From Synaphobranchus kaupii (Eukaryota; Chordata; Actinopteri; Anguilliformes; Synaphobranchidae), in contig CM056383.1 of NCBI GenBank assembly GCA_029718625.1, forward strand, positions 69,902,895-69,966,894: a stretch of DNA of 64,000 nucleotides, in the 5' to 3' direction. The notes under the pieces are model-generated. The model saw nothing but the letters and a program-made list of their open reading frames with translations. It was not told the origin of the DNA and searched no databases. Position 1 is the first letter of the stretch. Each line of letters opens with the position of its first letter. This document shows positions 1-11,112 of this stretch, one piece after another. The translations under genes were made by a program, and so were the position numbers.

Positions 1-206
1 GAAATCCTCAGACACCAATAATTAACGGGTATAATTTATAAATCGGATCTTTAATCTGATTGGTTATTGCCCCACGTTCCCGGTCTCTTCCGGTCGCTTC
101 GCACCGCAAGCAATCCCAGCATGCCTTGCAGCCTCTCGTTGAAAATGAATACGCTCCACACCGCTTTCTGTGGGGCTTTAGCCTAATCGCTCTGTTTCCC
201 TCACAG
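1..206 (+). other. Intron (or 5' flank) upstream of the first visible ccdc181 exon
   Basis: The reading frame is open from 60, but the part before 207 shows no resemblance to CCDC181, and a polypyrimidine tract ending TTTCCCTCACAG at 206 looks like a splice acceptor. The acidic N-terminal region expected of CCDC181 is not found here, so the earlier exon or exons lie off the left edge. Confidence 0.6.
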
Positions 207-1106
207 CAGGACCCAGTGGAGGAGGACATTGAAGCTCAAATTGATAAAGAGCTGCAGGAGAAGAGAGGGGTAGAAGAGAGATGGCCATCGCCTCTAGAGC
301 CCTTTGATACCACGACTGAGTCAGATGGAGATGGCGCTTTCGAGTCCCCCCCTCTGACTCCGCCCACAACCCCGCCCCCTCAAGATGAGTCCCTCCCCCT
401 GGCCCTACCCCAGCCAGAGGGGGCGGAGTCAGAGGAGGAGGAAGAAGAGAAGAGGTACATGCTGGAGAAGATCCAGCGGGCCAACCAGCAGCTGAAGGCC
501 CAGACCGCCCCAGACCACAGCCGACACCGCCGTCTGCAGTTTAAAGACCTGCTGGTGGACCTGGTCGTCCCACCAGTGGAGGAGGAGCAAGATGGCACCT
601 CCCAGAGGAGCAGCGAGGAGCAGCAGGAGGAGCGCGAGGTTGCCGGGAAGATGTCAGAACTGCAGATCTCCCAGCAGCAGGAGGACTGGGCCAGACGGGA
701 GGGCCGGGTTCTGGTCGAGAAGGACGGGAAGTTTGACCTCGTGAGCCTACGGGAGGTCGAGAGCCAGGGGCTGCTCCCGCCCCTGCCCTGTTCCTATGGC
801 GACGCCCTACACTCCCCCAAATCCGGCGAGCCCCGCTCGGTCCACAGCAGAGGCTCCGCCTCCTCACCTGGACCCAGCACAGGTGTTCCTCTGACGCGCG
901 AGCCACCGTACGCCCCAAAGCCCCCGCCCCTCGCCAGGAATCGGCCCAACTCGGCAGGCCACAGCCAGCATGGGGCGAGACGAGGGACCAAACGCAGGGT
1001 GCAGTCGGCGAGCAACACGTCGTCCCACGTCACCTTCACCCTCTCACCTGAGCAGAAACACCTGCAGCTCAAACAGCAGCAGAAGAGAGAGAGGATACGT
1101 AGAGAG
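207..1106 (+). CDS. ccdc181: ccdc181 exon (first in window, 300 codons)
   Basis: Acceptor TTTCCCTCACAG|CAG at 206/207 (the alternative at 209/210 drops one Gln). Donor CGTAGAGAG|GTGACC at 1106/1107, phase 0. It encodes the acidic, Pro/Glu-rich middle region (a run of six Glu near 438-452) and ends in the start of the coiled coil at RERIRRE, which continues directly into EEQRRRDEE of the next exon. The ATG-open stretch 1107-1172 past the donor is intronic. Confidence 0.88.
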
Positions 1107-4100
1107 GTGACCAACGCTCTGTCAGTCTCTCCCTGGTATTGTTCAAAGAGCATGCAAAGGAATGTATTTTAATTTTAATTTTGGCAAATAAACTTCTACT
1201 TTCACTCTCGTTTTCACTTCCAAATAAGAGGTTTAGATAAACTGGACTTGTTTGAGGTAAATGGAACCTGTATCTAAATATGCCGCATTGGACTCCATTG
1301 TAAAGCAGAGCGGAGCGGTTATCGGCGTGACCAAAAGCTCAGAAAATAAACACGTGACAAAATTATTATTTTTACCGTAAAGAATAGGTCCAGGTCGACA
1401 AAAAAAAGAAAGAAACAGAATTATCCTTTGAGTAGAAATATAGAAGTGGCCGTCTCTCCCCAGGAGGAGCAGCGGAGGCGCGATGAGGAGGTGCAAAAGC
1501 GGCAGGAGAACGAGCTGGCGTTCCAGGCGTGGATGCAGCGGAAGAGGGAGCAGCTGCAGGTGGAGCGGCGGGTGCTCCGAGCGCAGGAGATGGAGAAAAC
1601 AAACAGTAAGGTACGGTGTGGCTCGTACTCTGGACACACTGAGTTAGCGTTAGCCACAGTGTGGCTCGTGCTCTGGATACACTGAGTTAGCATTAGCCAC
1701 AGTGTGGCTCGTGCTCTGGACACACCGAGTTAGCGTTAGCCACAGTGTGGCTCGTGCTCTGGACACACTGAGTTAGCGTTAGCCACAGTGTGGCTCGTGC
1801 TCTGGACACACTGAGTTAGCGTTAGCCACAGTGTGGCTCGTGCTCTGGACACACTGAGTTAGCATTAGCCACAGTGTGGCTCGTACTCTGGACACACTGA
1901 GTTAGCGTTAGCCACAGTGTGGCTCGTGCTCTGGACACACTGAGTTAGCATTAGCCACAGTGTGGCTCGTACTCTGGACACACTGAGTTAGCGTTAGCCA
2001 CAGTGTGGCTCGTACTCTGGACACACTGAGTTAGCGTTAGCCACGGTGTGGCTCGTGCTCTGGACACACTGAGTTAGCATTAGCCACAGTGTGGCTCGTG
2101 CTCTGGACACACCGAGTTAGCATTAGCCACAGTGTGGCTCGTGCTCTGGACACACCGAGTTAGCATTAGCCACAGTGTGGCTCGTACTCTGGACACACTG
2201 AGTTAGCGTTAGCCACAGTGTGGCTCGTGCTCTGGACACACTGAGTTAGCGTTAGCCACAGTGTGGCTCGTACTCTGGACACACTGAGTTAGCGTTAGCC
2301 ACAGTGTGGCTCGTACTCTGGACACACTGAGTTAGCGTTAGCCACAGTGTGGCTCGTGCTCTGGACACACTGAGTTAGCATTAGCCACAGTGTGGCTCGT
2401 ACTCTGGACACACTGAGTTAGCGTTAGCCACAGTGTGGCTCGTACTCTGGACACACTGAGTTAGCGTTAGCCACGGTGTGGCTCGTGCTCTGGACACACT
2501 GAGTTAGCGTTAGCCACAGTGTGGCTCGTGCTCTGGACACACCGAGTTAGCATTAGCCACAGTGTGGCTCGTACTCTGGACACACTGAGTTAGCGTTAGC
2601 CACAGTGTGGCTCGTGCTCTGGACTCACTGAGTTAGCGTTAGCCACAGTGTGGCTCGTACTCTGGACACACTGAGTTAGCGTTAGCCACAGTGTGGCTTG
2701 TGCTCTGGACACACTGAGTTAGCGTTAGCCACAGTGTGGCTTGTGCTCTGGACACACTGAGTTAGCGTTAGCCACAGTGTGGCTTGTGCTCTGGACACAC
2801 TGAGTTAGCGTTAGCCAGTGTGGCTCGTACTCTGGACACACTGAGTTAGCGTTAGCCACAGTGTGGCTCGTGCTCTGGACACACTGAGTTAGCGTTAGCC
2901 AGTGTGGCTCGTACTCTGGACACACTGAGTTAGCGTTAGCCACAGTGTGGCTCGTACTCTGGACACACTGAGTTAGCGTTAGCCACAGTGTGGCTCGTGC
3001 TCTGGACACACCGAGTTAGCGTTAGCCACAGTGTGGCTCGTGCTCTGGACACACCGAGTTAGCATTAGCCACAGTGTGGCTCGTGCTCTGGACACACCGA
3101 GTTAGCATTAGCCACAGTGTGGCTCGTACTCTGGACACACTGAGTTAGCGTTAGCCACAGTGTGGCTCGTGCTCTGGACTCACTGAGTTAGCGTTAGCCA
3201 CAGTGTGGCTCGTACTCTGGACACACTGAGTTAGCGTTAGCCACAGTGTGGCTTGTGCTCTGGACACACTGAGTTAGCGTTAGCCACAGTGTGGCTTGTG
3301 CTCTGGACACACTGAGTTAGCGTTAGCCACAGTGTGGCTCGTGCTCTGGACACACTGAGTTAGCGTTAGCCACAGTGTGGCTTGTGCTCTGGACACACTG
3401 AGTTAGCGTTAGCCAGTGTGGCTCGTACTCTGGACACACTGAGTTAGCGTTAGCCACAGTGTGGCTCGTGCTCTGGACACACTGAGTTAGCGTTAGCCAG
3501 TGTGGCTCGTACTCTGGACACACTGAGTTAGCGTTAGCCACAGTGTGGCTCGTACTCTGGACACACTGAGTTAGCGTTAGCCACAGTGTGGCTTGTGCTC
3601 TGGACACACTGAGTTAGCGTTAGCCACAGTGTGGCTCGTGCTCTGGACACACCGAGTTAGCGTTAGCCACAGTGTGGCTCGTGCTCTGGACACACCGAGT
3701 TAGCATTAGCCACAGTGTGGCTCGTGCTCTGGACACACCGAGTTAGCATTAGCCACAGTGTGGCTTGTACTCTGGACACACTGAGTTAGCGTTAGCCACA
3801 GTGTGGCTTGTGCTCTGGACACACTGAGTTAGCGTTAGCCACAGTGTGGCTCGTACTCTGGACACACTGAGTTAGCGTTAGCCACAGTGTGGCTTGTGCT
3901 CTGGACACACTGAGTTAGCGTTAGCCACAGTGTGGCTCGTACTCTGGACACACTGAGTTAGCGTTAGCCACAGTGTGGCTCGTACTCTGGACACACTGAG
4001 TTAGCGTTAGCCACAGTGTGGCTCGTGCTCTGGACACACTGAGTTAGCGTTAGCCACAGTGTGGCTGGTGCTCTGGACACACCGAGTTAGCGTTAGCCAC

Positions 4101-6725
4101 AGTGTGGCTCGTGCTCTGGACACACTGAGTTAGCGTTAGCCACAGTGTGGCTCTCTGCCACAGGTTTCACATAATCCTTCGTTCAGTCCTTGCCCTGGAT
4201 GTCGCATGACCCCCATACCCTGCCCTCAGTGTCACGTGCCCCTGTACACTGCCCTGATTGGTGTGTTTGGGGCTTTTTGCCAGCAGAGGGAGACATGTGA
4301 CCCTCAGGAGGCGTTTAAACTCTGGCTGAAGCGCAAGCAGCAGCAACAGGTGAAAGAGCGGCAGCTGGAGGAACTGAAACGACTGGAGGAGGAGAGCTAT
4401 TACTACCTGCACAACCCAGAGGAATCGGAGCGAGCCTTCAAACTGTGAGTACAGAGAGGAATCAGAGCAAGCTTTCAAACTGTGAGTACAGGGAGGAATC
4501 AGAGCAAGCCTTCAAACTATGAGCACAGAGAGGGATCAGAGCAAGCCTTCAAACTGTGAGTACAGAGAGGGAGCAAGCCTTCAAACTGAGCATAGAAAGG
4601 AATCAGAGCAAGCCTTCAAACTGAGCACAGAAAGGAATCAGAGCAAGCCTTCAAACTGTGAGCACAGAGAGGAATCAGCAAGCCTTCAAACTGTGAGTAC
4701 AGAGAGGAATCAGAGCAAGCCTTCAAACTATGAGCACAGAGAGGGATCAGAGCAAACCTTCAAACTGTGAGTACAGAGAGGGAGCAAGCCTTCAAACTGA
4801 GTATAGAAAGGAATCAGAGCAAGCCTTCAAACTGAGCACAGAAAGGAATCAGAGCAAGCCTTCAAACTGTGAGCACAGAGAGGAATCAACAAGCCTTCAA
4901 ACTGTGAGTACAGAGAGGAATCAGAGCAAGCCTTCAAACCGTGAGTACAGAGAGGAATCAGAGCAAGCCTTCAAACTGTGAGCACAGAGAGGAATCAGAG
5001 CAAGCCTTCAAACTGTGAGTACAGAGAGGAATCAGAGCAAGCTTTCAAACTGTGAGTACAGGGAGGAATCAGAGCAAGCCTTCAAACTATGAGCACAGAG
5101 AGGGATCAGAGCAAGCCTTCAAACTGTGAGTACAGAGAGGGAGCAAGCCTTCAAACTGAGCATAGAAAGGAATCAGAGCAAGCCTTCAAACTGAGCACAG
5201 AAAGGAATCAGAGCAAGCCTTCAAACTGTGAGCACAGAGAGGAATCAGCAAGCCTTCAAACTGTGAGTACAGAGAGGAATCAGAGCAAGCCTTCAAACCG
5301 TGAGTACAGAGAGGAATCAGAGCAAGCCTTCAAACTGTGAGCACAGAGAGGAATCAGAGCAAGCCTTCAAACTGTGAGTACAGAGAGGAATCAGAGCAAG
5401 CCTTCAAACTGAGCACAGCGAGGAATCTGAGCAAGCCTTCAAACTGTGAGTACAGAGAGGAATCAGAGCAAGCCTTCAAACTGAGCACAGCGAGGAATCA
5501 GAGCAAGCTTTCAAACTGTGAGTACAGAAAAGAATCAGAGCAAGCTTTTAAACTGTGAGCACAGCGAGGAATCAGAGCAAGCTTTCATACTGTGAGTACA
5601 GAAAGGAATCAGAGCAAGCTTTCAAACTGAGTACAGAAAAGAATCAGAGCAAGCCTTCAAACTGAGCACAGCCAGGAATCAGAGCAGGCTTTCAAACTGT
5701 GAGTACAGAAAATAATCAGAGCAAGCTTTCAAACTGTGAGTACAGAAAGGAATCAGAGCAAGCCTTCAAACTGAGAGTACAGAGAGGAATCAGAGCAAGC
5801 CTTCAAACTGTGAGCACAGCGAGGAATCGGAGCAAGCTTTCAAAGTGTGAGTACAGAAAGGAATCAGAGCAAGCCTTCAAACTGTGAGTACAGACTAAGG
5901 GGTCCCAACGATCCCAAATAATGGGTGTTATTTTATGTGTGCAACTCAAGTATTTGCACTTCTATTACATACCCCATATATTGCATACCCCATCTCTGGT
6001 GTCTGGTGGTGCTTCAGCAACAGTCCTTTCGACACTGAGTAGTTTAGGAAGTTAAACAGTTGAGTAGTTTAGGTAGCTAAACAGCTGAGTAGTTTAGGAA
6101 GACATATTTACGTGCTCATTTAGTTTCTTTTGACGTTGCAAACAATCATCTCTGTCAAAATGGTCACCGGACCAGACTACTACCTAGACTTCTAAAATAG
6201 TTCCAACTCAAGTAGAACATTGCGCTTGTTCAAATTGATCAATGATAAATAATTATTAATAATTAATAAGCCGAGGCTGCTATGAATGTTCCTATTGGAG
6301 CTGTATTCAAATTCTTAATTCAAATTTTTAAGCGATCAGGGAAATTTTGGTCTCTTATCCTTGAACGCCAGTATCTGACATGAGGTACTTTTCTCTGTCA
6401 CCTGGAAGACAGATGTCATTTATTAATCATTTGAGTGAATAATTATGATTTGTCTGTTTGTGTGTTCCATGTCTCTGTGTGTGCACATGTGTGTATATAT
6501 GTATTTATGTGTGCACGTATGCATGTGTGTGTGCGCTCGTGTGTGTGGTTAAGCTGGCTGAAACGGAAGCATGCAGAGAAGAGAACGGAGATGCTTGTGA
6601 CTCGTGAGCGCTCCCGCAGGGTGCTGATGGAAGCGCGTCGGGCAAGGCGCATGCAGGACCTGCTCTGCTCCGTCAACGAGGCCAAGTCCTTCTGCTTCAC
6701 TGATCACTATGGTTACCGTTACTGA
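207..6725 (+). CDS. ccdc181: ccdc181, coiled-coil domain containing 181 (3' part, four exons)
   Basis: Join 207-1106, 1464-1610, 4284-4444, 6554-6725: 1380 nt, 459 codons plus TGA, all phases consistent. From knowledge of the family, CCDC181 is a microtubule-binding protein of sperm flagella, the spermatid manchette and motile cilia that interacts with HOOK1. Recognisable conserved blocks are EKRYMLEKIQRANQQLK, LQFKDLLVDLVVPP, VEKDGKFDLVSLREVESQG, then a strongly charged coiled coil (RRRDEEVQKRQENELAFQAW, QEAFKLWLKRK, RAFK-WLKRKHAEK) and the terminal FTDHYG. The repeated A/F-F-x-x-W-L/M-x-R/K-K motif marks the C-terminal helical repeats. The N-terminus is missing (off the window). Introns 2 and 3 and the 3'UTR are filled with minisatellites seeded at exon ends. 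Identification is from remembered similarity to the mammalian protein; no search was run. Confidence 0.93.
1464..1610 (+). CDS. ccdc181: ccdc181 exon 2 in window (49 codons)
   Basis: Acceptor CTCTCCCCAG|GAG at 1463/1464; donor AACAGTAAG|GTACGG at 1610/1611; phase 0 at both ends. Encodes coiled coil with RENELAFQAWMQRKREQ-type motif and ends TNSK, matching the MNSR end of this segment in the mammalian protein. A second GT (GTAAGG at 1606) overlaps the donor and would put the next exon out of frame. A 43-bp minisatellite starts at the donor itself. Confidence 0.9.
1611..4153 (+). repeat. 43-bp minisatellite filling ccdc181 intron 2 (about 59 copies)
   Basis: Unit is TGTGGCTCGTACTCTGGACA followed by CACTGAGTTAGCGTTAGCCA and CAG. 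Variants: GTACTC/GTGCTC, GCGTT/GCATT, CACACT/CACACC and a few 40-bp units lacking ACA. The first unit begins 3-4 bp inside the intron, the donor being GTACGG|TGTGGCTCG. Short reading frames on both strands here are by-products of the repeat. Confidence 0.97.
4154..4283 (+). other. 3' end of ccdc181 intron 2
   Basis: Non-repetitive remainder between the minisatellite and the exon. The acceptor GGCTTTTTGCCAG|CAG lies at 4280-4283. Confidence 0.6.
4284..4444 (+). CDS. ccdc181: ccdc181 exon 3 in window (53 codons + 2 nt)
   Basis: Acceptor GCTTTTTGCCAG|CAGAGG (4283/4284) and donor CCTTCAAACT|GTGAGT (4444/4445), phase 2. Encodes QRETCDPQEAFKLWLKRK and the Gln/Glu-rich helix through YYYLHNPEESERAFK. 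Unspliced read-through gives CTG TGA, an immediate stop. The last 27 nt of this exon plus the first 10 nt of the intron form the founder unit of the array that follows. Confidence 0.92.
4445..5895 (+). repeat. 37/35-bp minisatellite derived from the ccdc181 exon 3 end and its splice donor (about 41 units)
   Basis: Unit GTGAGTACAGAGAGGAATCA followed by GAGCAAGCCTTCAAACT. The second half is the exon 3 end (GAGGAATCGGAGCGAGCCTT, then CAAACT) with few changes, and the first ten bases are the intron start. By eye about 20 units retain GTGAGT, 7 have GTGAGC, and the rest have lost the GT (AAACTGAGCAC, 35 bp) or changed it to ATGAGC. A higher-order block starting ATGAGCACAGAGAGGGATCA recurs at 4519, 4730 and 5089. 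Confidence 0.96.
5896..6553 (+). other. 3' part of ccdc181 intron 3
   Basis: Unique AT-rich sequence with a short TGAGTAGTTTAGG(A/T)AG direct repeat at about 6035-6105 and a TG-rich stretch at 6460-6548 that runs into the next acceptor. Confidence 0.5.
6554..6725 (+). CDS. ccdc181: ccdc181 terminal exon
   Basis: Acceptor TGTGTGTGGTTAAG|C at 6553/6554 supplies the third base of a Leu codon, restoring RAFKLWLKRKHAEK across the junction. TGA at 6723-6725. Encodes Arg-rich RERSRRVLMEARRARRMQ and ends FTDHYGYRY, four residues beyond the FTDHY core that ends the mammalian protein. The acceptor has a TG-rich tract in place of a good polypyrimidine tract. Confidence 0.9.
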
Positions 6726-7056
6726 GTTCAGCCTCACCGATCGCTACGGTTACTGCTACTCATTTTCACTTCAATCATCGCTATGGTTACTATACTGAGT
6801 TCCACTTCAATCATCGCTATGGTTACTGTACTGAGTTCCACTTCAATCATCGCTATGGCTACTGTATTGTGATCCACTTCAATCATCGCTGTGGTTACTA
6901 TACTGAGTTCCACTTCAATCATCGCTATGGTTACTGTACTGAGTTACACTTCAATCATCGCTATGGTTACTGTACTGAGTTCCACTTCAATCATCGCTAT
7001 GGCTACTGTATTGTGATCCACTTCAATCATCACTGTGGTTACTGTATTGAGGTCTG
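6695..7056 (+). repeat. 36-bp minisatellite spanning the ccdc181 stop codon and 3'UTR (about 10 units)
   Basis: Unit CTTCAATCATCGCTATGGTT followed by ACTGTACTGAGTTCCA. The first unit is coding: CTTCACTGATCACTATGGTT, then ACCGTTACTGAGTTCA, which contains the FTDHYGYRY codons and the stop. Later units diverge by a few bases each. The array was therefore grown from the end of the coding sequence. Confidence 0.93.
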
Positions 7057-7087
7057 CCCAAACTGCATCCCACTTAATTAGTGATTT

Positions 7088-7093
7088 AATAAA
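7088..7093 (+). terminator. Probable ccdc181 polyadenylation signal AATAAA
   Basis: Canonical AATAAA in GATTTAATAAAAGCCTTCC, 363 nt after the stop and just after the minisatellite. The cleavage site cannot be fixed from sequence. Confidence 0.6.
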
Positions 7094-7161
7094 AGCCTTC
7101 CACAGAAACAGCCTGCCCCAGCCAGCCCTGCCCCAAATTTAGTGACCTTTTCCAGGGGATA

Positions 7162-7197
<36 letters not shown>

Positions 7198-7932
7198 TAA
7201 ATTAAACACAGTCCTCAGGCACTATACAAATTCACCACTGCTGAATGTGATGGGACGGGGCTTCTTGGGAAGATTATGTTTGTCAACTTTAAACGTATGC
7301 TGCATTTAAGATCTTACAATTAATATAATTTACAAAAACCTCATCTGCATGCATACATTCAGGAATTCTGAGCAGAAAACACAATGATAGTGCATAAGTT
7401 TGTTTGATAATTGATGTTAGAGATTTAGATACTCCTAAATTACATTGCTATTATCGAGGCCTCCATGAAGGCAGGGGGCAGTGGCGATCTCCACTGGTAA
7501 GGCCCCTCAGCTGCTGGCCTGTTTGTGAATGGGCTGATGTCACTGCAGAAACGCCCCCCCAGCCTTTTCTGCTCCTGTCCCGACCTGAATTACATAATCA
7601 CAAAATGCATTTGCTTAAATGTTTAAAACAACACTCAAAATCCTAAATTTAAAATGATAAATGCTTCCTTTATGGAAATAAACTGAGTGAAGCCGGTTCC
7701 CAATGGGGACCCAATTGGTTGTTTCAAGTTAAATTATTTTGCTTCACTGAGTCCCAATTTCCTTATTTTTCCTGCACTGTAGAGCTTGTTTGTGCAAGTT
7801 CAACCATCTCTGTCTGTCTCACACAAAAAAAACATTTCAATAATTTATTGTTTGTGATGTGATGATGTAAAGGCTAAGGATCTATGAATTAGCCCTCCCC
7901 ACAGCAGACCCAATGCACCGAGGAGGAGGATG

Positions 7933-7977
<45 letters not shown>

Positions 7978-8684
7978 TTAGACTTCTGTGAGTATCCACT
8001 TGAAGTATGATGTGAGATACAACCTGTGTTTGTACAACTGTAGATTACAATTTGGCTTGTGAAATCAAACGAGTTAATGCTGCTCCAGTCAATTAAAATG
8101 TATTAGTAATTTAAAAAACGAATTTGTAATAAACATATTTTTCAAAACTTCATTAATAAAAGGAATTTGTGTTTTATTTCCCTTACCTTTTCTTACCTTA
8201 TAATTAACAATAAATAAAAATATTGTGAATTCCTTAAACATTGTTTCAAGGGTAAGAGTAAACCGCCACAACCTGTGGTAATGATTCTTACTACAAATAT
8301 ATAAAATATATAAATGTTTTATGGAGCTACAGTTGAATAAAACACGAATAATATATAAATAAAACAGGAAAGGTTAGTTGTTTATCATGTACATTGAACA
8401 AACATTGCTGAACTAAGTGTAGACAAAGTTATAAAATTCCCACATGCTACTGTTGGCAATTTAAAATCTAAAAACACAGATGTGAAATAAATTGAGGTGT
8501 GGTGTATCTGCTTTTTCTAAATGTCATGTTTCTAAATCGCGTGAGCTTCACATTGCCGTTACGTCATACAGACTCAAAGCATTCTCCTGTCCCTTGCTCA
8601 TGGGTCTATTAACCACACTCAATGCAGAGGCGCAAGACACTGTCGGGACATTGCTGTCAATCATCCTTAAGTGACAAATTGATT
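7094..8684. other. Intergenic DNA without recognised genes
   Basis: Contains an (ATT)n run at 7162-7195 and a (TG)n run at about 7935-7970. The region 8090-8480 is very AT-rich. No coding exon or structured RNA recognised on either strand. Confidence 0.5.
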
Positions 8685-9043
8685 TACAGTGCCCTCCGGA
8701 ACTGTTGCAACCCTTGGAAAAGATGAGCAAAAAAAAAAAAAGGCTTTAAAATGTCATTGTTGTTTGTCAGCTTCATCCTGCGCTCAAAATGTAAAGAAAT
8801 GTAACCTGCCTCACTGCTGCCATCTTGTCAAAGGGAGGGTGTACAAAGTATTAAACGAGGGGGAGTCGATAATTGAAACTCGCCTTTTTCAAAATAGAAA
8901 TATTTTGTGTTGAAGTTTTTTTCTCTCTGAGCACTATTGAAGAGCATAAAAACATTTGATAAACAATGAAGATAATTTTATGCAGCATTTGTTTTGTTCA
9001 TATTAAGTGAGGTAAGTTTAATAATGCTGGAGGGCACTATATT
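8685..9043. mobile_element. Short Tc1/mariner-type nonautonomous element
   Basis: Left end TACAGTGCCCTCCGGAACTG with the continuation AACCCTTGGAAAAGATGAGC. Right end GGAGGGCACTATA at about 9030-9042, the reverse complement of the left terminus and flanked by TA. CAGTGCCCTCC termini and TA targets are typical of fish Tc1-like elements. No transposase remains. Confidence 0.65.
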
Positions 9044-9930
9044 CACATGAATGACTGAGAAGGTGTAGACTGAGAAGTACTGACCTCATGCTGGGGATTA
9101 TTAAAATGCCAGGGAGAGAAAAACTGCGTTGGAAACAATGGTGGCCCTTCTCATGAGGAGAAAATACTGAAGAGTTTTTGAGAGATTGAACAAATAGCGT
9201 TTGACTTCTAAATTTCTGTACATAACCATAAGCACTCTCCCAAACCTTCATCACTCTGCTGATGGCATTGTATAATCGCTGCTTATAATTGTTTCCTCAA
9301 CATAATGATTTTGACCATAGGGCAATAAGCCCCAAATAACTAATTCCATTTGGCCTGATTCTGCCCCAGATCTGGCATTGAAATGCAGGCCGGGTCAGGT
9401 TCATCTGGCTGCTGTGTACTGTATAAATGTACTTTACTTTCCCACTCTATACATATTTCTGGGCATTTTCAGGGGAGTAGCTATTTTTTTTATAGCCATT
9501 CCCTGACTTATGAAGCTCAACACACTTTTCCCTCATTTGATTTGTGTGTTCTCTTATCTTTCCCATGTTGATGTATGAATAAGGGAATATGGCCTCTGTG
9601 TCACCTCATATTTAAACCCCAGTGAGACAGGAAGTCATGGATTACTGCTTGCCTTGAAAGTTCCTAAACACTCAACTTTAAAAAGTAAAATGTAAATGGA
9701 AAAAATGCTTCAGCCATTTTGTTCATAAGAATTTCTAAGGGTGCCAATAAATGTGGCACACGTGGTTTTGTTAAAAATAATTATTTCTTGATGGGGGTTT
9801 TTTTTTTTCTCAGAATAAATTTACTTCAATTAAAGGTTGGATTTTTCTCATTTTTTTGAGTAAGATTAAGCTAATTCGCCTTTTTACTCATCTTTACCAG
9901 AGGTGCCAATAATTGTGGAGGGCACTGTAT
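9044..9930. mobile_element. Tc1/mariner-type element remnant, right end clear
   Basis: Right end ATAATTGTGGAGGGCACTGTA at about 9910-9929. Read from its other strand, the terminus is CAGTGCCCTCCACAATTATT followed by GGCACC, the same family as the left end at 8685. An inner TTTATTGGCACCCTTAG-like stretch (about 9735-9760, other strand) also fits. It may be one 1.25-kb element with 8685-9043 or two adjacent copies. Confidence 0.55.
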
Positions 9931-10550
9931 GTAAAATTTTGTAGCATTTTCACCTGAACACTGCATGAGGGTTAAACTAGAAAAAACACTCTCATAACTC
10001 TACAGCCCCCCCCCCCCCCCCCCCAACATTTTAAATAACTTTTATGTCTTTAACCTTTATTTAACCAGGAATTCTCGCTGAGAGAGGAACCTGGCCAAAA
10101 TAACAACCACATGCATTTTAGTTTTTAGTAAATTAACACAACTTGAACTTTGAATCTTACCTTTGAGATCACAAGGATCTGTTTATAACTGTAAACATGT
10201 TGAAACTGGATTTATAGAATAGACCCTTATGAGACTACCTGTAAAAATAAAGGATAATAAAAAAATAATAAAATGTGTAACACCAGATATTTGGGGGTAT
10301 TTAGCACAAAAGACCAGTCAAAGTTTGTCATACAAGATGGGATTTATATTCATTTCTAAAAATCTACCTTTAGAGTTTATAGTGAGTCTAAATAGTTTTT
10401 TCTCTCCTCTAGGGGGCAGTGTTACTGCAAGGAAAAAATTTTTACCTGAAGTTGGAGACTGAGATTTCTGAGATTTTTGTTGTCACTAGGATGTGGAAAT
10501 AAGTTTAGGACTCCAAACATCACAAGTTCACAACTATGCACCTGCTGATG
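9931..10550. other. Intergenic DNA; poly(C) run and fish repeat fragment
   Basis: Run of about 19 C near 10005-10024. CCTTTATTTAACCAGGAATT at about 10055 is a common fish dispersed-repeat motif, also seen in modified form at 38512. No gene recognised. Confidence 0.45.
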
Positions 10551-10551
10551 T

Positions 10552-10853
10552 CTGAGTGTCCACACGCAGACATACATACTGTAGCGGTGGTTAGCGTGGT
10601 TGGCTAGCCACACGCAGACATACATACTGTAGCGGTGGTTAGCGTGGTTGGCTAGCCACACGCAGACATACATACTGTAGCGGTGGTTAGCGTGGTTGGC
10701 TAGCCACACGCAAACATACATACTGTAGCAGTGGTTAGCGTGGTTGGCTAGCCACACGCAGACATACATACTGTAGCAGTGGTTAGCGTGGTTGGCTAGC
10801 CACATGCAGACATACATACTGTAGCGGTGGTTAGCGTGGTTGGCTAGCCACAC
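10552..10853. repeat. 48-bp minisatellite (about 6 copies)
   Basis: Unit CACACGCAGACATACATACT followed by GTAGCGGTGGTTAGCGTGGT and TGGCTAGC; copies nearly identical. The period is 3 x 16, so the minus strand shows an open frame with a 16-residue repeat, which I treat as non-coding. Confidence 0.95.
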
Positions 10854-11112
10854 ACATTTATGATTATTCAAATTCTTGTGCAAATCCCCTGATTTCCCAC
10901 TTTTCCATTCCCATTCATTTCATATAACACATTCATCAGCCTGCAACCTGCATCTCAAATGATCTTAGAAAGGAGCCTAAATATTAGTGGACTAATGGTT
11001 AGTTTTATAGTGGTAATGGTTAGTTTTATAGTGGTTAGTTTTATAGCCTATAGGCCTCTGTGGAATGAGGCATTGCAGTTCTGGAATACATCCCTCCCAG
11101 AAGGAAGGAAAT

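Noticed and set aside
60..206. N-terminal extension of the first ccdc181 exon from ATG at 60
   Set aside because: Sequence lacks similarity to CCDC181 and a good acceptor sits at 206, so it is more likely intron or 5' flank.
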